From Anaerovibrio sp. JC8 (GTDB taxonomy: Bacteria > Bacillota > Negativicutes > Selenomonadales > Selenomonadaceae), in contig NZ_ANBM01000009.1 in assembly GCF_002100115.1 (NCBI RefSeq), positions 1 through 64,000 of the forward strand: a stretch of DNA of 64,000 nucleotides. Reading direction: 5' to 3'. This document shows positions 45,872-54,188 of the stretch, piece by piece. The position numbers and the translations under genes were made by a program. The notes beneath the pieces are model-generated. The model was not told where the DNA came from, did no database searches, and saw nothing but the letters and a program-made list of their open reading frames with translations. Each line of letters begins with the position of its first letter. The first letter of the stretch is position 1.

Positions 45872-46402
45872 ATGAAGAAAAAGCCAAGAGAATATTATAT
45901 TATTGATGGCTACAACGTAATCAATTCCTGGCCTGAGCTGATAAAGCTCAGAAATAATCTGGATGAGGCCCGGGATACCCTGATTCACATGCTGTCGGAA
46001 TACGGAGCCTATGAACGCTATGAGATGATAGTGGTTTTCGATGCTCTGTTTACCGAGGATGAAGAGCATGTGGAGAAGGTTCATGACCATTTTATGGTGG
46101 TGTATACGGGCAAAGGGGAAACGGCTGACAGCTACATTGAGAGGAATGCCTATGATTATGTCCGCATGGGCAAGGAGGTTCATGTGGTGACCTCTGACGG
46201 TGCTGAACAGTCGGTTATCCTTGGGGCCGGTGCCTATCGTCATCCCTCCAAGGAGTTTCATCAGATGCTGAAAAGGGCCAAAAAGGAGGTTCGGAAGGGG
46301 TATCTTGATAAGCCTACCTTCCCTATTTCCCGCAATGAAATCAGCAGCCATCTAGATGCGGAAACACTGGCCAAATTGGATGCTCTCCGTAAAATGAAAT
46401 AA
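45872..46402 (+). CDS. YacP-type NYN domain ribonuclease
   Basis: 176 residues from ATG 45872; a GTG at 45836 with AAGG before it would add 12 residues. NYN motifs: YYIIDGYNVINSWPEL, VVFDA, GETADSYIERNAYD and VVTSDGAEQ. The family (B. subtilis Rae1) includes a ribosome-associated mRNA endonuclease. It lies between rlmB and sigH as in B. subtilis. Confidence 0.93.
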   Translation: MKKKPREYYIIDGYNVINSWPELIKLRNNLDEARDTLIHMLSEYGAYERYEMIVVFDALFTEDEEHVEKVHDHFMVVYTGKGETADSYIERNAYDYVRMGKEVHVVTSDGAEQSVILGAGAYRHPSKEFHQMLKRAKKEVRKGYLDKPTFPISRNEISSHLDAETLAKLDALRKMK

Positions 46403-46450
46403 TAAATGTAAGTAATGGTTATGTATACATTTTTGAAATAGTTGTAACTC

Positions 46451-46479
46451 TTGATTATTTTTTAACTGGGCGGTATAAT
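46451..46479 (+). promoter_or_regulatory. sigH promoter
   Basis: TTGATT, 17 nt, TATAAT; 66 nt before the ATG at 46546. Confidence 0.8.
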
Positions 46480-46545
46480 CATTTTGTGGGCTGTATATAT
46501 AAAATATAGGAAACAGTCTGACAACTTGTGGGAGGCCGGGGCTTA

Positions 46546-47292
46546 ATGGAAAATAGCTTGTTGACCTGGGATGAATCTTTTGATGATTATATTGATCTCA
46601 CTGACGAGGATGTCATTGTGAAGATTCAGGATAATCAGGATGGCGTGGCCATGGATTATCTTATAAACAAATACAGAAATTTTGTCAGAGCCAAGGCAAG
46701 GTCCTACTTTTTAATTGGTGCTGACCGGGAAGATATTATCCAGGAAGGTATGATAGGTCTTTATAAGGCCATCAGGGATTTCCGCACTGATAAGCTATCG
46801 TCCTTCAGAGCCTTTGCGGAGTTGTGTGTTACCAGGCAGATTATTACGGCCATTAAGACAGCAACACGTCAAAAGCATATTCCGCTGAATTCCTATATAT
46901 CTTTAAACAAACCTATTTATGACGAAGATTCCGACCGCACTTTGTTGGATGTGTTGTCCGGGGCCAAGGTAACTGACCCGGAGGAGCTGGTTATCAGCCG
47001 GGAGGAGTTCATTGATATTGAAGCCAAGATGGAGGATATTCTATCGGACTTGGAGTGGTGTGTCCTGATGGCATATCTGGATGGAAAGTCATATCAGGAG
47101 ATAGCGTTGGATTTGGATCGCCATGTCAAGTCCATAGATAATGCCCTGCAGCGGGTTAAGCGCAAGCTGGAGCGTTATATGGAAATGAACGGCAACGAAG
47201 TAGATATTGGAACTATATATAAGGGTCTTACGACCATTAAGCGTAAGGGGCGTATTTTCTCTGAAATAAAGAAGGGAGAAGGGGTGCAGTGA
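46546..47292 (+). CDS. sigH: RNA polymerase sigma-H type factor
   Basis: 248 residues from ATG 46546, with GGGAGGCCGGGG upstream (a GTG at 46528 overlaps that site). Region 2 shows YLINKYRNFVRAKARSYFL and DIIQEGMIGLYKAIRDF, and region 4 SYQEIALDLDRHVKSIDNAL. SigH drives early sporulation and competence genes in Bacillus. A ~30-residue tail (DIGTIYKGLTTIKRKGR) extends beyond region 4. The stop codon lies inside the terminator hairpin. The rpmG-secE-nusG genes that usually follow are absent. Confidence 0.93.
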   Translation: MENSLLTWDESFDDYIDLTDEDVIVKIQDNQDGVAMDYLINKYRNFVRAKARSYFLIGADREDIIQEGMIGLYKAIRDFRTDKLSSFRAFAELCVTRQIITAIKTATRQKHIPLNSYISLNKPIYDEDSDRTLLDVLSGAKVTDPEELVISREEFIDIEAKMEDILSDLEWCVLMAYLDGKSYQEIALDLDRHVKSIDNALQRVKRKLERYMEMNGNEVDIGTIYKGLTTIKRKGRIFSEIKKGEGVQ

Positions 47293-47306
47293 TGCGCCCC
47301 TTTTTT
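47281..47306 (+). terminator. sigH terminator overlapping the stop codon
   Basis: GGGGTGCA/TGCGCCCC stem followed by six T. The TGA (47290-47292) forms part of the loop region. Confidence 0.88.
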
Positions 47307-47350
47307 GTATAAATAATTTTTATTATATAATTTAAAGGAGGGTAAAATAG

Positions 47351-47386
47351 ATGTATAAAGGGCTTTATAGGGTGCCTGTTGGTTGA
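47351..47386 (+). CDS. Possible 11-codon leader ORF before nuoA
   Basis: ATG to TGA, encoding MYKGLYRVPVG, with a very good AAAGGAGGG site 8 nt upstream. Its TGA overlaps the -35 box of the nuo promoter, so it would be translated only from a transcript starting further upstream. It may be the remains of a gene or a real micropeptide. Evidence is limited to the ribosome site. Confidence 0.3.
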   Translation: MYKGLYRVPVG

Positions 47387-47412
47387 CAAGTTTACAATTG
47401 GTATATTATACT
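47383..47412 (+). promoter_or_regulatory. nuo operon promoter
   Basis: TTGACA, 18 nt, TATACT; 92 nt before nuoA. Confidence 0.75.
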
Positions 47413-47434
47413 CTTTATTAATGGCGTTTATTGT

Positions 47435-47470
47435 AACATAAATGTAATCACCAGCGAATACATTTATGTT
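47435..47470 (+). promoter_or_regulatory. Long inverted repeat in the nuo leader
   Basis: AACATAAATGTA/TACATTTATGTT, a perfect 12-bp repeat with a 12-nt spacer, between promoter and nuoA ribosome site. It could be an operator read as DNA or an mRNA stem. There is no T-run, so it is not a terminator. Confidence 0.7.
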
Positions 47471-47503
47471 GTAGCGCATAAAGGGGATTAAGGAGGGGTT
47501 TTT

Positions 47504-47857
47504 ATGGATGGTTACGCAACACTGGGAATTTTTTTCATCATGGCCTTGGGTTTTCCTATTGCTCCAATTATCATTGCGAACATTATTCAGCCTAAGCAGC
47601 CAACCAATGAAAAGGACATTCCCTATGAATGTGGTGTTAATACCATTGGAAAGAACAATGTGCAGTTTCACATAGGTTATTTTATGTATGCACTGGTCTT
47701 TCTGCTGTTTGATGTTGAGACAGTGTTCCTTTATCCATGGGCTGTGAAATACAGCCAGTTGGGCCTTTTTGCACTGGTGGAGATGCTGGTGTTTGTGGGG
47801 ATATTAACAATTGGTCTCTGGTATGCATGGAAGAAGGGGGCATTGTCATGGAAATAG
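47504..47857 (+). CDS. nuoA: Complex I subunit A
   Basis: 117 residues with three membrane helices and the conserved loop [11 protein letters not shown] plus [11 protein letters not shown]. It is part of the proton-pumping membrane arm near the quinone site. ATG follows TAAGGAGGGG. First gene of the nuoABCDHIJKLMN operon; it overlaps nuoB by 10 nt. Confidence 0.96.
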   Translation: MDGYATLGIFFIMALGFPIAPIIIANIIQPKQPTNEKDIPYECGVNTIGKNNVQFHIGYFMYALVFLLFDVETVFLYPWAVKYSQLGLFALVEMLVFVGILTIGLWYAWKKGALSWK

Positions 47858-48420
47858 TAGATATTGTGCCACCTGAGCTGAAAAACAATGTTATAGTTAC
47901 CAGCGTAGATGCACTTTTTAAATGGGGTAAATCCAACTCAATATGGCCGTTGTCATCCGGTTTGGCCTGCTGCTCCATAGAAATGATGTGTGCGGCAGCG
48001 TCACGGTTTGACTTGGCCCGGTTTGGCTACGAGGTATTTCGTTCCTGTCCGCGCCAGTCTGACCTTTTAATCGTGGCCGGAACTCTCACCTGGAAAATGA
48101 CACCGCCGCTTATCCGTCTCTATGAGGAGATGCCTGAGCCAAAGTATGTCATTGCCATGGGTAACTGCAATATTGGTGGTGGTCCTTTCGCTGACTCCTA
48201 TTCAGTGGTTACAGGCCTTGATAAGATAATGCCGGTGGATGTATATCTGCCAGGCTGTCCACCAAGACCGGAGGCTCTTATTGATGCCATGCTGAAGCTG
48301 AAAAAGCTTATCCGTCATCCTGAGTTGGGACGTGATGCAGAGGATTCAAAGGCAATCAGCCGGGCAAATCTGGAGCTGATGACCCGTCCTGTATGTAAAG
48401 TGGAAGAAAGGGCGGAATAA
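47848..48420 (+). CDS. nuoB: Complex I subunit B (N2 iron-sulfur cluster)
   Basis: 190 residues from ATG 47848, chosen for the GGAAGAAGGGGG site; a longer frame from 47737 only shadows nuoA. The four N2 cluster cysteines are present: [18 protein letters not shown] and [10 protein letters not shown]. It passes electrons to quinone at the junction with NuoD. Confidence 0.97.
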   Translation: MEIVDIVPPELKNNVIVTSVDALFKWGKSNSIWPLSSGLACCSIEMMCAAASRFDLARFGYEVFRSCPRQSDLLIVAGTLTWKMTPPLIRLYEEMPEPKYVIAMGNCNIGGGPFADSYSVVTGLDKIMPVDVYLPGCPPRPEALIDAMLKLKKLIRHPELGRDAEDSKAISRANLELMTRPVCKVEERAE

Positions 48421-48421
48421 T

Positions 48422-48922
48422 ATGGGGACTTATTTTGAATTAGACAAGCTGGAGCTGATAAAGGCCCAGTTTGATACAGTTGAATTTGATGCAGAGCAGG
48501 CAGAGCCGGCTCTGTATGTGGGCAAGGAGCAGCTCCTGGACCTTATGAGGGTTCTGCGGGAGACGCCTACCTTCTCCTTTGACCGTATGGGTACTCTGAC
48601 GGCAGTGGACTACAAGGAATATATCGAAATGGTATATTGCCTCTATTCCCGTCGTTATGATAAGTGGGTAACAGTAAAGGTGAAGCTGGACCGGGATAAT
48701 CCGGAGGTGGAATCCATGACTCAGATTTGGGAAGGCACCAATTTTGAGGAACGGGAAACCTATGATTTGATGGGAGTAAAATTCCTGCATCATCCGGACC
48801 TGCGACGTATTCTGTTGCCGGATAACTACGAGGCACATCCTCTCAGAAAGGATTTTGTACCTTTGGAGCCTAGAATCGAAGGAGGGGTGCTGACATGGCA
48901 CAAACAGAGAAGTATGTCTTAA
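48422..48922 (+). CDS. nuoC: Complex I subunit C (30-kDa)
   Basis: 166 residues. The family signature ERETYDLMGVKFLHHPDLRR (within the 30-kDa domain) and LRKDFVPLEP are clear. A hydrophilic connecting subunit. It is separate from NuoD, unlike the E. coli NuoCD fusion. It overlaps nuoD by 28 nt. Confidence 0.96.
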   Translation: MGTYFELDKLELIKAQFDTVEFDAEQAEPALYVGKEQLLDLMRVLRETPTFSFDRMGTLTAVDYKEYIEMVYCLYSRRYDKWVTVKVKLDRDNPEVESMTQIWEGTNFEERETYDLMGVKFLHHPDLRRILLPDNYEAHPLRKDFVPLEPRIEGGVLTWHKQRSMS

Positions 48923-49992
48923 ACATGGGACCGCAGCATCCTAGTACCCATGGTGTTCTCCAGGTTCAGGTGGAGCTGGATGGCGAGAATATTGTTGGAG
49001 CAAAGCCGGTTATGGGCTATCTCCATCGTGGTATTGAAAAGCTGATGGAATCCCGCACTTATGTCCAGTGCGTTCCGTTTACTGACCGTTTGGACTATGT
49101 GTCGGCCATGAATAATAATCTTGGCTTCTGCATGGCTGTAGAAAAGCTGGCAGGAATCGAGGTGCCGGAGCGGGCGGAGTATATCCGTGTTATTTGTGCT
49201 GAGCTGAATCGTATTGCCAGCCATCACGTATTTATCGGTTCACTGACCAATGACCTTGGTTCAGCGACCGGTATGATTTACGCCTTCCGTGACCGGGAAA
49301 AGATTTTGGATTTGTTTAATATTATCTGCGGTGCCCGTATGACGGCCCATTACATCCGTATTGGCGGTGTCGTGGCCGATGCTCAGGAAGAGTTTTTGCG
49401 GGATACCCAGAAGTTTATTGATTATGTGCCGGAAATGCTGGATGAGTACAATAAGCTCTTTAGCGGCAACGAAATTTTCCAGGCCCGTATGAAAAAGACT
49501 TCTATTATTACTAAGGAAACAGCCCTGAAGTTTGGCATGTCCGGTCCGAATATCAGAGCCAGCGGCGTGGATTATGATATCCGCAAGATTGACAAATACG
49601 GCGCCTATGGCAAGTTTGACTTTGATGTTCCATTGGGCAAGCGTGGCGACAACTGGGACCGCTATATGATCCGTATCAAGGAAATTGCCGAGAGTGCGAA
49701 GATTATTCAGCAGGCTCTGGACAATATGCCGGAAGGACCATATATGGCCAAGGTGCCAAAGGTTCTGCGTCCGCCTAAGGGAGATGCATATCATCGCGTG
49801 GAGAATACCCGCGGTGAGCTTGGCTTCTATATTGTAAGTGATGGCTCCACCAAGCCTTACCGTGTGCACATCCGTCGTCCATCCTTTGTTAATTTGCAGG
49901 CTTTGGACACCATGTGCCAGGGGATGCTATTGGCCGATGCCGTTACAGCATTCGCTACCATTGACCCGCTCATGGGCGAGGTAGATTGTTAG
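48895..49992 (+). CDS. nuoD: Complex I subunit D (49-kDa)
   Basis: 365 residues. MGPQHPSTHGVLQVQVELDG, GYLHRGIEKLMESRTY, LNRIASHHVFIGSL, and ending in the ASFVNLQAL-like PSFVNLQALDTM and GEVDC. Related to NiFe hydrogenase large subunits; it forms the quinone cavity with NuoB. ATG follows GAAGGAGGGGTGC inside nuoC. Confidence 0.97.
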   Translation: MAQTEKYVLNMGPQHPSTHGVLQVQVELDGENIVGAKPVMGYLHRGIEKLMESRTYVQCVPFTDRLDYVSAMNNNLGFCMAVEKLAGIEVPERAEYIRVICAELNRIASHHVFIGSLTNDLGSATGMIYAFRDREKILDLFNIICGARMTAHYIRIGGVVADAQEEFLRDTQKFIDYVPEMLDEYNKLFSGNEIFQARMKKTSIITKETALKFGMSGPNIRASGVDYDIRKIDKYGAYGKFDFDVPLGKRGDNWDRYMIRIKEIAESAKIIQQALDNMPEGPYMAKVPKVLRPPKGDAYHRVENTRGELGFYIVSDGSTKPYRVHIRRPSFVNLQALDTMCQGMLLADAVTAFATIDPLMGEVDC

Positions 49993-50013
49993 TACAGATA
50001 GGCAGGTGGAAAT

Positions 50014-51051
50014 ATGCATAGCGGAATTCTTTACTCTATAGGGCAATCCCTTAGAGAAATTCTGACGTCATTAGTAGGCGTTCCTATTTTAGTAGATATT
50101 CTTATGACGGTAATATGCGCAACTATCCTACTGTTGATCATGGCTACGTCAGCCCTGATATTCACTTTGGGAGAAAGAAAAATCTGCGCATTTATCCAGG
50201 TCCGTATCGGACCAAACCGGGTTGGTCCCGGCGGTTCCCTGCAGTCCGTGGCGGATATGCTGAAGTTGCTGGACAAGGAGGATATTGTGCCACGTGGTAT
50301 CGATACCTGGCTTTGGGTATTATCCCCAATTCTTTTGCTGGTACCATCAGCATTGATATATGCCTTCTTCCCGTTTGACGATGGAGTAATTTTGGCAGAT
50401 GTTAATGTGGGGTTGTTCCTGCTCATTGCCATTACCTCCCAGACCGTATTGCCATTCCTCATGGGTGGTTATTCCTCCAACAGCAAGTATGCCCTTATTG
50501 GTGGTATGCGTACTGTGGCCCAGATGCTGGGCTATGAGGTACCAATGGTCTTTGCCCTTATGGGTATCGTTATGATTACTGGTTCCTTGAAGATGAGTGC
50601 CATTGTGGAGGCTCAGACTGATGTATGGTTCATCGTCCTGCAGCCATTGGCCTTCCTAATTTACATTGTTACTGCTTTGGTAGAAAGCAATCGCCCTCCA
50701 TTTAACATTGTTGAGGGTGAGTCGGAGATTATAGCCGGTCCGTTTACCGAGTATACTGGTATGCGGTGGGCGTTGTTCTTCCTGGCGGAGTTTTCCAACC
50801 TTATGTGCATTGGTATCCTGACCACCACACTGTTCCTGGGTGGCTGGCATGGTCCTGATTTCCTGCCGGGCTTCTGCTGGTTCTGGATTAAGACCTTTTT
50901 GTGCGTACTGTTTTATCAGTGGGTTGGTTGGACCTTCCCTCGTGCCAGAGTGGACAGCATGCTTTCCTTCGGCTGGAAGGTGCTGCTGCCAATCGCCCTG
51001 ATTAACGTGCTGCTGACTGGTGTTGGTATCTACGTTTACAATGTAATGTGA
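50014..51051 (+). CDS. nuoH: Complex I subunit H
   Basis: 345 residues with about eight membrane helices. ERKICAFIQVRIGPNRVGPG and VESNRPPFNIVEGESEIIAG are the NuoH signatures lining the quinone channel. ATG follows AGGCAGGTGG; the end overlaps nothing, with nuoI 14 nt on. Confidence 0.97.
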   Translation: MHSGILYSIGQSLREILTSLVGVPILVDILMTVICATILLLIMATSALIFTLGERKICAFIQVRIGPNRVGPGGSLQSVADMLKLLDKEDIVPRGIDTWLWVLSPILLLVPSALIYAFFPFDDGVILADVNVGLFLLIAITSQTVLPFLMGGYSSNSKYALIGGMRTVAQMLGYEVPMVFALMGIVMITGSLKMSAIVEAQTDVWFIVLQPLAFLIYIVTALVESNRPPFNIVEGESEIIAGPFTEYTGMRWALFFLAEFSNLMCIGILTTTLFLGGWHGPDFLPGFCWFWIKTFLCVLFYQWVGWTFPRARVDSMLSFGWKVLLPIALINVLLTGVGIYVYNVM

Positions 51052-51065
51052 TAGGAGGCTTCATT

Positions 51066-51482
51066 ATGTGGGGCAAAGGACTTATTGCAGGAATGAAGGT
51101 TACCTGGGGCCATTGGTTTGGCAAAAAGGAAACCGTTTATTATCCTGAAGAAAAGCTGCCAATGACTGAACGCTTCCGCGGTGGTCATCTGGTATTTGAT
51201 GAACAAAAATGTATCGGCTGCAAGCTGTGTGCCATGGGGTGTCCAAACGCTGCCCTTGATTTGACCGTTTCGGTGGATGAGGAGAAAAAGCGTCATATGG
51301 AGGCCTATGTACATCAGATTGGCCGTTGTATGTATTGTGATTTGTGTATTGAGGCATGTCCTACCAAGGCACTGAGCTGGGATAAAAACTACGAGGGTGC
51401 TTCCTATTTCAAGGAAGACATGACCTATGATGCACTGGTTGAGGCACGGAACAGGAGGGGTAACGATGACGGAAATGATTAG
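51066..51482 (+). CDS. nuoI: Complex I subunit I (two 4Fe-4S clusters)
   Basis: 138 residues from ATG 51066 after ATAGGAGG. Two ferredoxin-type motifs, CIGCKLCAMGCP and CMYCDLCIEACP, carry clusters N6a and N6b. In an enzyme without NuoEFG this subunit is the likely docking point for a soluble electron donor. It overlaps nuoJ by 17 nt. Confidence 0.96.
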   Translation: MWGKGLIAGMKVTWGHWFGKKETVYYPEEKLPMTERFRGGHLVFDEQKCIGCKLCAMGCPNAALDLTVSVDEEKKRHMEAYVHQIGRCMYCDLCIEACPTKALSWDKNYEGASYFKEDMTYDALVEARNRRGNDDGND

Positions 51483-51969
51483 TACCCTGGTGTTCTATGC
51501 ACTGGCCATGGTGATTTTGGGCACTGCCCTGGGGGTAGTTATGAGCCGCAATCTGGTACACAGTGCGCTGCTGATGACCGCCTGCTTTATTGGCGTAGGT
51601 ATCCTGTTCTTTTATCTGGATGCAGACTTCCTGGGCGCCATGGAGTTTATGCTTTACTCCGGTGGTGTAGCAATCCTGGTGGTAATGGGTGTTATGCTTA
51701 CCAAGCGTCAGGATGGCCCTCCGGGTAATCCTTTCAACAACAATACCATCTTGGCCCTTGGTGGGGCGGGATTGTTTGCGCTTATCATGATTGCGGTGCT
51801 GATTTCTACACCGGCTCCGCCGGGAGGCTATGTTTCTCCTGATACAGTCAATGAATTGGCGGATTTGATGCTGAATAAGTACATTCTGCCGTTTGAAATT
51901 GCCGCAACCCTGTTGCTGGCCGCTCTTGTGGGCGCAATTATCTTGGCGAAGGGAGATGGCGAAGCATGA
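51466..51969 (+). CDS. nuoJ: Complex I subunit J
   Basis: 167 residues from ATG 51466 (AGGAGGGG upstream). Five hydrophobic helices; [20 protein letters not shown] and [19 protein letters not shown] are typical. A membrane-arm subunit next to NuoK. Confidence 0.94.
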   Translation: MTEMISTLVFYALAMVILGTALGVVMSRNLVHSALLMTACFIGVGILFFYLDADFLGAMEFMLYSGGVAILVVMGVMLTKRQDGPPGNPFNNNTILALGGAGLFALIMIAVLISTPAPPGGYVSPDTVNELADLMLNKYILPFEIAATLLLAALVGAIILAKGDGEA

Positions 51970-52277
51970 GTATTGGATTAGGTCATTGCCTGCTCCTGGC
52001 TGCAATGCTGTTTACCATTGGCCTTTACGGGGCGCTGGCAAAGCGCAATATTATTGCAATTCTTATGGGCATCGAGCTTATGCTTAATGCCGTAAATATT
52101 AATTTTGTTGCCTTCAACCGCTTTATCCCGGTTTCTGACCTGACGGGCCAGCTGATGACCGTCTTTGCCATTACCGTGGGTGTAGCCGAGGTAGCAGTTG
52201 GTGTCGCATTGGCTTATCGCATCTACAATGACCGAAATACCATCAATGTAGATGAGCTGGATAATATGAAGGGATAG
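51966..52277 (+). CDS. nuoK: Complex I subunit K
   Basis: 103 residues, three membrane helices with the buried glutamates ([14 protein letters not shown]-like [25 protein letters not shown]). An MrpC homologue. ATG overlaps the nuoJ stop by 4 nt. Confidence 0.96.
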   Translation: MSIGLGHCLLLAAMLFTIGLYGALAKRNIIAILMGIELMLNAVNINFVAFNRFIPVSDLTGQLMTVFAITVGVAEVAVGVALAYRIYNDRNTINVDELDNMKG

Positions 52278-52289
52278 GGGGAGTTTAAG

Positions 52290-54188
52290 ATGTTGTTTGA
52301 TTTTGCACTTGAACATGCCTGGCTGATTCCATTATTACCAGCACTGGCCTTTGTGGTTATTGGCATGATAACCCGGTCTTACGGAAAGCTGTCTGCTGCT
52401 ATTGCAATCTGCATGAGCATTATCAGCTTCCTTATTTCCTCCGGTGTTACCTATGCGGTAGTAAATTATGGAATTAGTGTTGAACAGCCATTTGTGCAGC
52501 AGCTTAACTGGATGCATATTGGCAGTGTCAGCATTTCCATGGGTGTGTTTATTGATCCGTTAACAGCAATGATGCTGATGGTGGTTTCCACAGTATCCTT
52601 ATTGGTACAGATATACTCAGTGGGATATATGAAGGGTGACAAGGGCTATGGACGGTTCTTCGCCTTCCTGTCCCTCTTTGCGGCTTCCATGCTGGGGCTG
52701 GTATTGGCCGTAAACTTCCTCCAGATGTATGTATTCTGGGAGCTGGTTGGTCTGTGCTCCTATCTGTTAATAGGTTTCTATTATCATAAGGTTTCTGCCA
52801 GAGAGGCCGCCAAGAAGGCCTTCATGACCACCCGTGTGGGTGACTTCGGTCTGCTCCTTGGTATTCTCCTGCTGCAGATTAACTTCGGTACCCTGGATTT
52901 CCTGGAGCTGCGGGAAATCATTCCAGCCTATATTACTGTGGCTGGAACGGGCATGATGACGGTTATTGCCTTGCTGGTATTCATTGGTCCTATTGGTAAA
53001 TCCGGTCAGTTCCCGCTCCACGTGTGGCTGCCGGATGCCATGGAGGGTCCTACTCCTGTATCAGCCCTTATCCATGCTGCAACCATGGTTGTTGCCGGTG
53101 TGTATTTGGTAGGCCGTGCCTTCTTCATGTTCAGTGAATTGCCTTGCGTAATGAATGTTATCGCCTGGGTGGGCGGCTTTACCGCATTCTTTGCGGCCAG
53201 CATAGCCTTTACCCAGACTGCAATTAAACGCATACTGGCATATTCCACCATAAGTCAGCTGGGCTACATGATGTTGGCCCTGGGTGTCGGTTCTTTGACC
53301 GCCTCCTTCTTCCATTTAATGACCCATGCCTTCTTCAAGGCTCTGCTCTTCCTCTGTGCCGGTGCCGTAATGCATGCCATGGCGGATGAGGCAAATATCT
53401 TTAAGATGGGCGGTCTGAGAAAGAAGCTGCCGGTGACCTTTGCCACCATGACAATCGGTGTACTGGCTATTGCGGGTATTCCACCTTTTGCAGGCTTCTT
53501 CTCCAAGGATGAAATCCTGTTGGCAGCCTCCCAGGTCAGCACGCCACTTTATGTATTGGCTACCTTGACTGCTTTTATGACGGCCTTCTATATGGCCCGT
53601 CTGCTCTTTGTAACCTTCTGTGCTGAGCCGGCTGATGAGGAAGCATATGAGCATGCCCATGAGGCCTCCAAGTTTATGCTGTTCCCGTTGATCGTTCTGG
53701 CAGCCCTGGCAGTAGTCAGCGGTCTGTGGGGGCATGTATATGGCTTTGGTGAATGGGTACGCTTTGGCCATCCTCATGAGGCAGGCATCGATATGACGAT
53801 TGCCGTTTCTTCCACAATTTTGTCCTTCATTGCCTTTGGCATCGCCTGGAACATTTATGTGGCCAAGCGCTGGAGCTCGGATACTATTGCGGAAAAATGC
53901 GGTATTCTCTATAAGTTAAGCTATAACAAATTCTATATTGACGAAATCTATGAAGCACTGATTAAGGTCTTTGTAGATGGCGTGGCCAAGGTATTCTACT
54001 GGATTGATATCTATATCGTTGATGGTATTATCAACGGTCTGGCACATCTGGTGGGCGGCTTCAGCTGGCTGTTCAGCAAGGCCCAAAACGGACAGGCGCA
54101 GCATTATTCCGGCGTCTTCATCTGTGGTGTGGTTATTCTGGTAGCCTATAGCCTCTACTATCTGGCAGTTCTGGGAGGTGCATTATGA
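52290..54188 (+). CDS. nuoL: Complex I subunit L (antiporter-like)
   Basis: 632 residues, full length. WELVGLCSYLLIGFYYHK, FPLHVWLPDAMEGPTPVSAL and MTHAFFKALLFLCAG are hallmarks, with the long C-terminal lateral helix region. Proton channel of the membrane arm. It overlaps nuoM by 4 nt. Confidence 0.97.
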   Translation: MLFDFALEHAWLIPLLPALAFVVIGMITRSYGKLSAAIAICMSIISFLISSGVTYAVVNYGISVEQPFVQQLNWMHIGSVSISMGVFIDPLTAMMLMVVSTVSLLVQIYSVGYMKGDKGYGRFFAFLSLFAASMLGLVLAVNFLQMYVFWELVGLCSYLLIGFYYHKVSAREAAKKAFMTTRVGDFGLLLGILLLQINFGTLDFLELREIIPAYITVAGTGMMTVIALLVFIGPIGKSGQFPLHVWLPDAMEGPTPVSALIHAATMVVAGVYLVGRAFFMFSELPCVMNVIAWVGGFTAFFAASIAFTQTAIKRILAYSTISQLGYMMLALGVGSLTASFFHLMTHAFFKALLFLCAGAVMHAMADEANIFKMGGLRKKLPVTFATMTIGVLAIAGIPPFAGFFSKDEILLAASQVSTPLYVLATLTAFMTAFYMARLLFVTFCAEPADEEAYEHAHEASKFMLFPLIVLAALAVVSGLWGHVYGFGEWVRFGHPHEAGIDMTIAVSSTILSFIAFGIAWNIYVAKRWSSDTIAEKCGILYKLSYNKFYIDEIYEALIKVFVDGVAKVFYWIDIYIVDGIINGLAHLVGGFSWLFSKAQNGQAQHYSGVFICGVVILVAYSLYYLAVLGGAL

